Positions 49,190-57,041 of a DNA stretch of 64,000 nt are shown piece after piece. The position numbers and the translations under genes are program-made. The stretch comes from Paraperlucidibaca sp. GTDB taxonomy: Bacteria; Pseudomonadota; Gammaproteobacteria; Pseudomonadales; Moraxellaceae. The stretch lies in assembly GCA_018066805.1 (NCBI GenBank), contig JAGPVX010000029.1, positions 1-64,000 of the forward strand. The letters are read 5' to 3'. Position 1 is the stretch's first letter. Each line of letters opens with the position of its first letter. The notes under the pieces were generated by a model that saw only the letters and a list, made by a program, of their open reading frames with translations, did not search any database and was not told the origin of the DNA.

Positions 49190-49696
49190 TTATAACAACG
49201 GCCACAAGGTTTTGCAGGCACCCACTGCCAAAACAGCCACACCAGCTATTTCAACCAGTGCCAAAACACCCATAAAGCTGTGAACCAACACGCCAGGCAA
49301 ATGGCTCTTACCGAGCACATAAGGCTTGGCGAGTTGGTTGCGCGTGTCGTTTAGCCAGCCATGAATCATGTAAGTCACTACAGCGCTAGCAAAAAAGAAT
49401 AGCGGCCCAGCGGTAGCCCACCAAGTAATCGTCGGCGAAAATGGACTCAATGCCGCCAAAGATGCAACCAAAAGTGCCGAAAACGAATACATCAGCGATG
49501 ATCTATGCGCGATATCAACATAATACGGCGCGCGCGACTGAGGGCTCATCGCTATCGCTAAATACTTCCATAGGCCCGTCAACAAACCAGTCATAAGCAA
49601 GCCAGCAGCGGCCAATAGCGCCAAACTGATGCTACTCATTTGTAACTCTGCTTGAGCAAAGAGCTGGCTCAGCACTGGAAAATCTGTATTCAGCAT
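49190..49696 (-). CDS. Conserved membrane protein of unknown function, four predicted helices
   Basis: A 168-residue protein with about four hydrophobic segments (SLALLAAAGLLMTGLLTGLW, SLMYSFSALLVASLAAL, a third near WWATAGPLFFFASAVVTYM, and a last near GVLALVEIAGVAVLAVG). The motif SRAPYYVDIAHRSSLMYS lies in a loop between the first and second. I do not recognise the family. It is convergent with the kinase gene (9-base gap) and divergent from the acyl-CoA dehydrogenase. Confidence 0.75.
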   Translation of the reverse strand: MLNTDFPVLSQLFAQAELQMSSISLALLAAAGLLMTGLLTGLWKYLAIAMSPQSRAPYYVDIAHRSSLMYSFSALLVASLAALSPFSPTITWWATAGPLFFFASAVVTYMIHGWLNDTRNQLAKPYVLGKSHLPGVLVHSFMGVLALVEIAGVAVLAVGACKTLWPLL

Positions 49697-49871
49697 GTCT
49701 TATTACCTTTATTTCGCAAAAAGTTTTGCAAAGCGTCATATTGCGCATTATGTTAGCGCGTGACTATCTAGTCGAACACTTCCTAGCAGCTATTTTTTTT
49801 CACTGACGACCGCGCTTAACCGCCAGCGTCACTTACCGCTAGCGAGCCTAACCTTTTTTGAGGACAGCATC

Positions 49872-51029
49872 ATGCGCTTTACCGAAGAACACGAAGCTCT
49901 ACGCCGCACAACACGCCAATTTGTCGAAAACAACATCAATCCACACGTTGATACTTGGGAAGAAGCAGGCCGCTTTCCTGCCCATGATTTATTCAAAAAA
50001 ATGGGCGACCTTGGCCTACTTGGCGTGCACAAGCCTGTTGAGTTTGGCGGCTCTGGCCTCGACTACTCCTACAATATGGTCGTTGTTGAAGAGCTAGGCC
50101 GCATCGCCTGCGGCGGTATTCCTATGGCCATTGGCGTGCAAACCGACATGGCAACGCCAGCGATTGCGCGTTTTGGCTCAGACTATTTGAAAGATAAGTT
50201 TCTGCGCCCTGCCATTGCCGGCGAAATGGTGGCCGCGATTGCCGTCAGTGAAGTGCATGCCGGCTCTGATGTCGCCGCAATCAAAACTAAAGCGGTAAAA
50301 GATGGCGACGATTACGTCATCAATGGCAGTAAAATGTGGATCACCAACAGCTTACAGGCCGACTTCTTCTGCTTGCTCGCCAATACCAGCGATGATGGTC
50401 CTTACAACAACAAATCATTGATTGTTGTGCCATCAAAAACACCCGGCATCTCCTTCTCCAAGCCCATTGATAAACTAGGCCAGCGCAGCTCAGATACCGC
50501 TCAGGTTTTCTTTGATGACGTGCGCGTGCCACAGGCCAATTTGATCGGCACTGAAGGCATGGGCTTTATGATGCAAATGCTGCAGTTCCAAGAAGAGCGT
50601 ATTTTCTGCGCCGCCAGCGCCCTAGGTGGTATGACCAAATGTGTTGAGCTCACCGTAGATTACGCACGCTCACGGATGATCTACGGCAAGCCCTTACTCG
50701 ATCAGCAAGTAGTGCATTTTCGCTTAGCCGAGCTAATGACTGAGATCGAGGCACTTCGTGGCCTGACACATTCAGTCTGCGAACAACACATTGCTGGTGA
50801 GAACGTCACCATGCTCGCCTCAATGGCCAAGCTCAAGGCCGGCCGCCTGATGCGCGAAGTCACCGACAGCTGCCTGCAATACTGGGGCGGCCAAGGCTTT
50901 ACGTGGGATAACCCCATTGCGCGCGCCTACCGCGATGGCCGCCTAGGCTCGATCGGCGGCGGTGCCGATGAAGTCATGCTCGGCATTATTTGTAAAACTA
51001 TGGGCACTCTACCCACCAAAAAACGCTAA
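49872..51029 (+). CDS. Acyl-CoA dehydrogenase, AtuD (citronellyl-CoA dehydrogenase)-like
   Basis: FAD acyl-CoA dehydrogenase of 385 residues. The signature blocks are GVQTDMATPAIARFGSDYLK, SEVHAGSDVAAIKT and KMWITNSLQADFF; the end reads YWGGQGFTWDNPIARAYRDG then IGGGADEVMLGII. The usual YEG glutamate is replaced by glycine, so the base is probably Glu242 in FQEERIF, as in long-chain and isovaleryl types. The overall pattern closely resembles AtuD of acyclic terpene degradation; citronellyl-CoA as the substrate is inference. A GAGGACAG ribosome site precedes the ATG. A terminator follows. Confidence 0.88.
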   Translation: MRFTEEHEALRRTTRQFVENNINPHVDTWEEAGRFPAHDLFKKMGDLGLLGVHKPVEFGGSGLDYSYNMVVVEELGRIACGGIPMAIGVQTDMATPAIARFGSDYLKDKFLRPAIAGEMVAAIAVSEVHAGSDVAAIKTKAVKDGDDYVINGSKMWITNSLQADFFCLLANTSDDGPYNNKSLIVVPSKTPGISFSKPIDKLGQRSSDTAQVFFDDVRVPQANLIGTEGMGFMMQMLQFQEERIFCAASALGGMTKCVELTVDYARSRMIYGKPLLDQQVVHFRLAELMTEIEALRGLTHSVCEQHIAGENVTMLASMAKLKAGRLMREVTDSCLQYWGGQGFTWDNPIARAYRDGRLGSIGGGADEVMLGIICKTMGTLPTKKR

Positions 51030-51075
51030 GCCATTCGCATAAGAACTTGCGAGACCTGAGCTTCGCCGTTAACTT

Positions 51076-51102
51076 AGCCGCCACTTCAGGCGGCTTTGTT
51101 TT
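51076..51102 (+). terminator. Terminator after the acyl-CoA dehydrogenase
   Basis: AGCCGCC pairs with GGCGGCT around ACTTCA, followed by TTTGTTTT. It lies 47 bases beyond the stop at 51029. Confidence 0.88.
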
Positions 51103-51134
51103 AGCTAACCTCCATTATTTTGCAGAGAATTCGT

Positions 51135-52967
51135 ATGCCTACATCCCATGCCGATGTCATTAGCCCACTCGATGTGGCACGTAAAATCCCCGGTCTGCTG
51201 CGCAAAGCGCCGCGCATGATCAAGGGCCTAATGATGGCCAATAGTACCGACACCAACACACCACTGGGATTGGCATGGGCATTTGAAAAGTCGACACAAG
51301 AGCATCCACACGGTATCGCGCTGTATTACCAAGACCAGCAGTTTAGCTATTCGCAGTTCAACCAATGGGCCAACCGCATTGCTCACCACTTTCTAGCCCA
51401 AGGCCTAAAAAAAGGTGATGTGGCCGTCGTACTGATTGAAAACCGCCCTGAGCTATTAGTTACGGTATTAGGCTTGGCAAAAATCGGGGTAGTGTCAGCG
51501 CTGGTGAACACTTCGCAAACCGGAAAAGTGCTCACACACAGCATCAACTTGGTAGAACCAAAAGCCATTATTGTGGGCGCCGAATGCGTTCAAGCTGTCA
51601 CCGATGTTGAAGCCGAGCTAACACTCGATAGCACGCAACGCTACTGGCTAGCTGATGCGCCAACATTGGAAAAACCCGGCCGTGCGCCGAAAGGCTGGCG
51701 CAGCTTGGCTAAAGAAATTGCCGATTGCCCCAACTACAATCCGCCAACCACACAGAAAAACTTCCGCCCCGATGGCCTGTTTTACGTCTACACCTCTGGC
51801 ACTACCGGCCTGCCAAAAGCTGCCGTATTTAACAATGGCCGCTGGATGAAGGCCTATGGCGGCTTTGGCTACACTTTCAACCTCAATGCCGACGATGTGC
51901 TCTACGCTACACTGCCGTTCTATCACGCTACCGCCATGGTGGTGTGCTGGAGCTCGGTGCTAGCTGGCAACGCCGGCATCGCCATTCGCCGTAAGTTTTC
52001 TGCGAGTGAGTTTTGGGATGACATTCGTCACTACAACGCCAGTGCCTTTGGCTATGTCGGCGAACTTTGCCGCTACTTATTAGAAAAACCTGCAAGCGAA
52101 AATGACAGCCAACACCGCGCTACAAAAATGGTCGGCAACGGCTTGCGCCCATCGATTTGGGGCGAGTTCAAAACTCGCTTTGGCGTTGAAGAGGTGGCTG
52201 AGCTATACGCCTCATCCGAAGGTAATGTCGGCTTCACCAATATTTTCAATTTCGACAATACCGTGGGCTTCTCACCCATGCCCTACGCCATGGTCAAATA
52301 CGACAAAGAAGCCGAAGCACCAGTCCGCGACAGCAAAGGCTCGATGATCAAAGTCAAGCGCGGCGAGATCGGCCTGCTGATTGGTGAGATCACCGATAAA
52401 ACACCATTCGATGGTTATACCGACAGCGTTAAAAACGCCGGCAGCTTGTTTACCGATGTCTTCAAGAAAGGTGATAAGTACTTCAATACCGGTGACTTGA
52501 TGCGCGAAATTGGCTTCCGTCACGCTCAATTTGTTGATCGCACTGGCGATACCTTCCGCTGGAAAGGCGAAAACGTTTCCACCACTGAAGTCGAAAACAT
52601 CATGACTGCGCATGTCGATTTGGCTGAAGCCGTGGTCTATGGCGTGGAAATCGCCAACACCAACGGCCGTGCTGGCATGGCCGCCATCACGCCGCATGAA
52701 GGCCACGAAGTGAATTTCGGCACTCTGTTAGCTCATGTCAAAGCCGAGCTTCCCGCCTATGCAGTGCCACTGTTTTTACGCGTGAAAATGGCCATGGAAA
52801 CTACCGGCACCTTCAAGTATCAAAAGTCTGGTTTGAAAAACGAAGGTTTCGACCCAGCCAAAACCGGCAACGAAGCAGTCTATGTCTTGCTGCCTGGCAC
52901 ACAAGAATATGTGCTGCTAACGGCAGAGATGTATGCAGAAATCGAAGCTGGCGCTTATCGCTTCTAA
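51135..52967 (+). CDS. Long-chain acyl-CoA synthetase (FATP/FadD6-like)
   Basis: AMP-forming ligase of 610 residues that activates fatty or related carboxylic acids with CoA. The AMP-binding loop YTSGTTGLPKAAVF is near residue 220, and DRTGDTFRWKGENVSTTEVE with the conserved Asp/Arg/Lys lies near 475. The VLA-FATP type lacks the shorter FadD hairpin; the C-terminus FKYQKSGLKNEGF is typical of it. I start at the ATG at 51135; the reading from 51120 adds five codons. It may feed the acyl-CoA dehydrogenase upstream, which has its own terminator. Confidence 0.9.
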   Translation: MPTSHADVISPLDVARKIPGLLRKAPRMIKGLMMANSTDTNTPLGLAWAFEKSTQEHPHGIALYYQDQQFSYSQFNQWANRIAHHFLAQGLKKGDVAVVLIENRPELLVTVLGLAKIGVVSALVNTSQTGKVLTHSINLVEPKAIIVGAECVQAVTDVEAELTLDSTQRYWLADAPTLEKPGRAPKGWRSLAKEIADCPNYNPPTTQKNFRPDGLFYVYTSGTTGLPKAAVFNNGRWMKAYGGFGYTFNLNADDVLYATLPFYHATAMVVCWSSVLAGNAGIAIRRKFSASEFWDDIRHYNASAFGYVGELCRYLLEKPASENDSQHRATKMVGNGLRPSIWGEFKTRFGVEEVAELYASSEGNVGFTNIFNFDNTVGFSPMPYAMVKYDKEAEAPVRDSKGSMIKVKRGEIGLLIGEITDKTPFDGYTDSVKNAGSLFTDVFKKGDKYFNTGDLMREIGFRHAQFVDRTGDTFRWKGENVSTTEVENIMTAHVDLAEAVVYGVEIANTNGRAGMAAITPHEGHEVNFGTLLAHVKAELPAYAVPLFLRVKMAMETTGTFKYQKSGLKNEGFDPAKTGNEAVYVLLPGTQEYVLLTAEMYAEIEAGAYRF

Positions 52968-53007
52968 CGCAGGAAAGCACAATAAAGCGACAAACGAGCT
53001 ACCCACG

Positions 53008-53032
53008 GCTATCTCAGCTGTGCTGAGATAGC
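53008..53032. repeat. Perfect 11-base inverted repeat before the diguanylate cyclase gene
   Basis: GCTATCTCAGC, loop TGT, GCTGAGATAGC. No T-run follows on either strand. It is 40 bases past the synthetase stop and 27 bases before the GGDEF start, so it may be a weak terminator or a regulatory hairpin in the leader. Confidence 0.6.
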
Positions 53033-53059
53033 GCTCTAAGCAACGACCTGAGGTGATGC

Positions 53060-54247
53060 GTGAAACAACTGACTGTTTGGCGTAAGCGCATCGCCGCCGC
53101 ATTAGAGTGGAGTGCTGTCGACAAAGGCCTGATCCTGATGGCCGTGGCCATCCCACTGTATTTGCAGTATCTGTGCTGGTCGCTTTACGTTATTAACCGC
53201 CCTGATCGGGACCTACTCGTGCATGTCGATGTTATTCGACGCGTCATGGAGGTTGAGCTACTGCTCATTGCAGTCGGCTTGATGATTAGCGGCGCTGGCC
53301 TATTTCTACGCAAGCGACGACCAAACTTCCTACCCTTCCAACACGCCACGCTGCAGTACTACTCGCTCAGCTTGGTGCTGATGAGCTACTCCATCGGCAC
53401 CTTATCGTTTCCTGTCGGCATTGTTTTGCTTGGCGCACCAATCTTTGGCTTTATTCTGCTCGACCGCTGGGCAGTATGGTCGGCGGTATTATCATCTGTG
53501 GTGTTGCTGTTTACGCTTAATTACGCCGCTGTAGCGGGCTATATTCCTTACGCGCCAAGCAAGGTCACACCAGCATCGGCCCACGCCTTTAGCTTTTGGA
53601 TGCTCAGCGAAGTATTTTTCGCGGCACCATTCCTAATTTTGATCACCTTCATGGCAGACCAAATGCTGACCTGGTGGCGCGCCCGCGAAGATCATATTCG
53701 CGTGCTTAGCCGCAGTGATGGTTTAACCGGCTTGGCCAATCGCCGGCATATTTTCAGCGAAGCCAACGCCGCCGCTAGCGCGTCACGAGACAGCAGCCCA
53801 TTAGCCTGCGTGCTACTCGATCTAGACCATTTCAAACGCGTGAATGATAGCCACGGCCATGCCACCGGCGATCGTGTCTTAAAAGCCACCGCTGAGTGTT
53901 TAACTGCCATGGTGCGTGCTGGCGATAGTGTTGGGCGTTATGGCGGGGAAGAGTTTTTAATCATCTTGCCAAATACCGATGCGACCGAGGCTCATGCTAT
54001 TGCCGAGCGCTGTCGTGCGGCCATCAAGGCACTCATCGTGGTCAATGATCAGAGTGAGCCTGTCGCCATCAGCGCCAGCTTCGGCTTAACGCTGCTGAGC
54101 TCGAGTGATGGCTCAATAGATGCTGCCATCGCTCGAGCTGATGAGGCGCTGTATCAGGCCAAGGGCAATGGCCGTAACCGTGTCGAGATTTTGCTGGCTA
54201 GTTCTGGCACCGTGCCCAGCGATGCCTTTAGCAAAAACCGAAGATAA
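53060..54247 (+). CDS. Membrane-anchored diguanylate cyclase (GGDEF)
   Basis: Makes cyclic di-GMP from two GTP. The N-terminal 220 residues have about five or six membrane helices of no named sensor type. The GGDEF domain (from about residue 222) has DGLTGLANRRH, LDLDHFKRVNDSHGH, and an intact GGEEF near residue 295 with the inhibitory site RAGD just before it. The GTG start at 53060-53062 has GAGGT 5 bases upstream; an ATG at 53056 is in another frame. The signal it senses is unknown. Confidence 0.92.
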   Translation: MKQLTVWRKRIAAALEWSAVDKGLILMAVAIPLYLQYLCWSLYVINRPDRDLLVHVDVIRRVMEVELLLIAVGLMISGAGLFLRKRRPNFLPFQHATLQYYSLSLVLMSYSIGTLSFPVGIVLLGAPIFGFILLDRWAVWSAVLSSVVLLFTLNYAAVAGYIPYAPSKVTPASAHAFSFWMLSEVFFAAPFLILITFMADQMLTWWRAREDHIRVLSRSDGLTGLANRRHIFSEANAAASASRDSSPLACVLLDLDHFKRVNDSHGHATGDRVLKATAECLTAMVRAGDSVGRYGGEEFLIILPNTDATEAHAIAERCRAAIKALIVVNDQSEPVAISASFGLTLLSSSDGSIDAAIARADEALYQAKGNGRNRVEILLASSGTVPSDAFSKNRR

Positions 54248-54251
54248 AGGC

Positions 54252-55073
54252 TTATTTTTGCGTGCTGTCTTGTCCGGCCTTAATCTCAGCTTGACGCTTC
54301 AAGCCAGCTTTGCGAAACATCCCCAGAGCTTTCGCGCTAGTCTCAGGAAATAAGCTCGCTACCTGTGCCGTAGCACCACGCCAAGATGGCAAAGTGACTT
54401 CCATCGGGCGCTTATGCCAAACCGGCCCAACAATCGCATCCACCACTTCCTCTGCACTCAAGGCACGCGGCCCAGAGAAAGTTAGCGCTGCTTGTTCACG
54501 GCCTTTTTGAATATCTAGCATGGGTGTTTGTACGGCGTCGGGGCAGACGGCAGTGACAGCAATGCCTTTATCGGCAAGCTCCATGGCAATGCCCAGCGTG
54601 TAACCACGTACAGCAAACTTGCTCGCGCTATAGATACCCAAACCCGGCACCGGCGTTAAGCCCGCCAATGAAGCGATATTGATAATGTGGCCGCTACCGT
54701 TTGCCAGCATATGCGGCAGCACGGCTTGGCAGCCGAAGATCACGCCCTTAACGTTAATATCGATCTGCCAATGCACATCATCGGCAGTAGCTTCATGCGC
54801 CCATCCATCGCGCAAGACACCGGCGACATTGGCTAAGACATCGACACTGCCCCACTGCGCAGCAACATCGGCCATCAACGCCTGCCACGCAGCGGCATCA
54901 CGCACATCTAGCGACTTGATCAGTAGTTGGTTTTGGCTGGCAGTGAAGCTATTTAAAGCGCTCATGGCATCGAGATTGATGTCACAGGCACAGACTTGAT
55001 GGCCTTGGCCAAGCAGTCGCCGCGCTAGCGCAAAGCCAATACCCGATGCTGCACCGGTAACGACGACGTTCAT
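54252..55073 (-). CDS. Short-chain dehydrogenase/reductase
   Basis: Classical SDR of 273 residues: NAD(P) motif TGAASGIGFALA (6-17), DINLD-type acidic residue after the second strand (suggests NAD preference), NVAGVL, the serine in NIASLAGL, and the catalytic YSASKFAV (around residue 150). The substrate is unknown. Start ATG overlaps the upstream MBL gene's stop (ATGA), so the two are co-transcribed. Convergent with the GGDEF gene (4-base gap). Confidence 0.9.
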   Translation of the reverse strand: MNVVVTGAASGIGFALARRLLGQGHQVCACDINLDAMSALNSFTASQNQLLIKSLDVRDAAAWQALMADVAAQWGSVDVLANVAGVLRDGWAHEATADDVHWQIDINVKGVIFGCQAVLPHMLANGSGHIINIASLAGLTPVPGLGIYSASKFAVRGYTLGIAMELADKGIAVTAVCPDAVQTPMLDIQKGREQAALTFSGPRALSAEEVVDAIVGPVWHKRPMEVTLPSWRGATAQVASLFPETSAKALGMFRKAGLKRQAEIKAGQDSTQK

Positions 55074-56197
55074 TTCGTCACCTGCTTGGAGGATGTTGAT
55101 TGCCGTGTTTTAGCTGTAGTTTTGAGAGTGCTGATGTCCGCAGAATTAGTCAGGCAACCATACTTCAGATCGCCCACGGTGATCGTTGGTGTCGTGCCGG
55201 GGCATAACCAAAAGCCACTGGCCTCAGACGATGGCGCCATATTCGGAAAGCGTCGGTCGTGAATACTGGGGCCTGCTATCGTTTTTTCCGCCACCATCGA
55301 AATGTACTGATCGACCGCATATTCCTGGGTATTACCATTAATGATGATTTCCGCCCCCGTCTGCTTGGCGTATGCCGCCAAGCCTGGAATACGCGACAAC
55401 TTCGGCTCATAAGCATCGAGACTAACGCCGTTTTCGCTGGTAACAAACAAGCCGCCATCGGTGTGCGCAACGATGGAGTGATTACCTTCAGTGTGGCCTT
55501 TGGTTTTTATCAGTGCCACTGAGCCATCACCCAAATAAGTGCTTTCATCAAGCAAAATAACTTTATCTTCTGGCACATCACTGATGCCACCAGGGCAATA
55601 CCATTGGTTATGCCAAGGCAACAGGCCTTTAGCGCTTTCCCACTCTTCACGCATGATGAGCAACTTGGCATTAGGCAATAAACCTGGGCGCTCAGCACTG
55701 CCTAGCCAACGCGTAACATTCTGCGTATGCAGGTGGTCATAGGTGATGTAGTCGACGTCTTCCGGCTTTAAACCGATATTTGCGAGCACACCAAGCACGG
55801 TATTGGTGGTGCGCACAATCAGGCTATCCATGACACCGGTGAACGCTCCGGCCTTGGCGTCGAGTTGTGCAAAAAATGGCGTCTCGCGCTGATACTCCCA
55901 ATCTGATGGGCTAACCAACAGAGTCTTCAGGCCCTCGGCGCTATCGAATTGAATAACGAATAAGCGATTGCACAAATGCACAAATGGCGTCGGCATTGTG
56001 AACGCATTGAGGTAGGCAAATTTGGCCGGATACGGCACACGAACAAGCTCGAACGACTCGTAATAGCGCGCTTTCGGCTTCGTCAGCATATCGCGACGAA
56101 AATCTCCTGCCGCCGCCCGTGTATCGCCAACGCGCGTCATTGGCTGCAAAGCCCTTCGGCTACCATCGAAATGTTTGATGTCCGTCATTATTTTCAT
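55070..56197 (-). CDS. MBL-fold protein with altered metal motif
   Basis: A 375-residue MBL-fold protein. The usual HxHxDH is read as YDHLHTQN: His155 and His157 stay but Asp becomes Gln159 and His becomes Asn160; the later GHTEGNHS and TSENGV resemble the third metal motif with substitutions. It may bind one metal or have changed chemistry. I start it at the ATG at 56195-56197 with GAGGG 7 bases upstream; an alternative reading up to 56401 adds 68 residues with a hydrophobic stretch but is unlikely because it overlaps the regulator gene. It is coupled to the SDR. Confidence 0.8.
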   Translation of the reverse strand: MKIMTDIKHFDGSRRALQPMTRVGDTRAAAGDFRRDMLTKPKARYYESFELVRVPYPAKFAYLNAFTMPTPFVHLCNRLFVIQFDSAEGLKTLLVSPSDWEYQRETPFFAQLDAKAGAFTGVMDSLIVRTTNTVLGVLANIGLKPEDVDYITYDHLHTQNVTRWLGSAERPGLLPNAKLLIMREEWESAKGLLPWHNQWYCPGGISDVPEDKVILLDESTYLGDGSVALIKTKGHTEGNHSIVAHTDGGLFVTSENGVSLDAYEPKLSRIPGLAAYAKQTGAEIIINGNTQEYAVDQYISMVAEKTIAGPSIHDRRFPNMAPSSEASGFWLCPGTTPTITVGDLKYGCLTNSADISTLKTTAKTRQSTSSKQVTK

Positions 56198-56248
56198 TGC
56201 GCTGCCCTCAAGGGATTTGCTTATTGATTTCGATGCCACTATATTTCG

Positions 56249-56264
56249 GACAAGATATCTTGTC
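56249..56264. promoter_or_regulatory. Perfect 16-base palindrome, probable TetR operator
   Basis: GACAAGATATCTTGTC is identical to its reverse complement. It lies between the divergent MBL gene (start 56197) and TetR gene (start 56280), where a repressor would control both promoters. The symmetric GACAA...TTGTC form is common for TetR-family operators. Confidence 0.65.
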
Positions 56265-56279
56265 AAAACAACAAAAGCC

Positions 56280-57041
56280 ATGGCGACAACGCATAAAATC
56301 ATTAGCAACGCAGCAGCCAACACAACGGAGAAACCATCTTCGCGTGCTAAAAAGGCCTGCGCGGCAGTAGCAACTGAGAGCAGCCAACGCCCTGTTGCCA
56401 CACGTGCTTATCGCGGAGCTAGTGCCGAAGAGCGTGAGGCCGAGCGTCGCCAGCGCCTGCTCGACACTGCGCTCACGCTATTTGCCGAACAAGGCTATGC
56501 GCGCACCCCGATTGAACAGCTCTGTGCCGAGGCAAAAGTCACCGCACGGCACTTCTATCAGCTTTTTGGCAGCCGCGAAGGTTTGCTGCAAGCACTCTAC
56601 GCCAAGCTCATGCAAGACTTAGGTGGTGCGCTACTCAGCGCCTTATCACAGCCGCAAGCAAATATTGCCGAGCAGTTACCGCTAGCGGTTCGCGCATTAG
56701 TCGAACATTACCTCGCAGATAATCGGCGCGCCCGCATCGGCGTGCTGGAAGTCGTTGGTGTTAGCCCAGAGATGGAGCGTCTACGCCGCGCAGCCATTCA
56801 CGACATGGCAAAACTAATCGCGCTGTATATGAAGCAGCTCGCAGCGCAAGGTGACTTGCCTGACCGCGACTATCACCTCACCAGCATTGCTATTGTCGGC
56901 GGCATGAATGAGCTAATGGCGGACTGGTTAACAATCGTCGAGCCACCAAGCGTGGCTGAATTGAGCAATGAAATTATTTATTTTTTAACCGCTTTAATGC
57001 ATGGCAGCCATCATCTGCCCTCACCTGAGAACTCCGTATGA
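56280..57041 (+). CDS. TetR-family transcriptional regulator of the 54-60 kb cluster
   Basis: A 253-residue TetR protein. A long N-terminal tail rich in Ala, Thr, Lys and Ser (about 55 residues) precedes the helix-turn-helix: RRQRLLDTALTLFAEQGYAR, then TPIEQLCAEAKVTARHFYQLFGSRE. The C-terminal domain is helical. The start at 56280 (MATTHK) is chosen because the palindrome lies directly upstream, but there is no strong ribosome site, and an internal start near RAYRGAS is possible. Its stop overlaps the epimerase start (ATGA). Confidence 0.87.
   Translation: MATTHKIISNAAANTTEKPSSRAKKACAAVATESSQRPVATRAYRGASAEEREAERRQRLLDTALTLFAEQGYARTPIEQLCAEAKVTARHFYQLFGSREGLLQALYAKLMQDLGGALLSALSQPQANIAEQLPLAVRALVEHYLADNRRARIGVLEVVGVSPEMERLRRAAIHDMAKLIALYMKQLAAQGDLPDRDYHLTSIAIVGGMNELMADWLTIVEPPSVAELSNEIIYFLTALMHGSHHLPSPENSV

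Noticed and set aside
56198..56401. 68-residue N-terminal extension of the MBL-fold protein containing a hydrophobic stretch.
   Set aside because: It would overlap the TetR gene on the other strand and its operator; a good ribosome site precedes the ATG at 56197.
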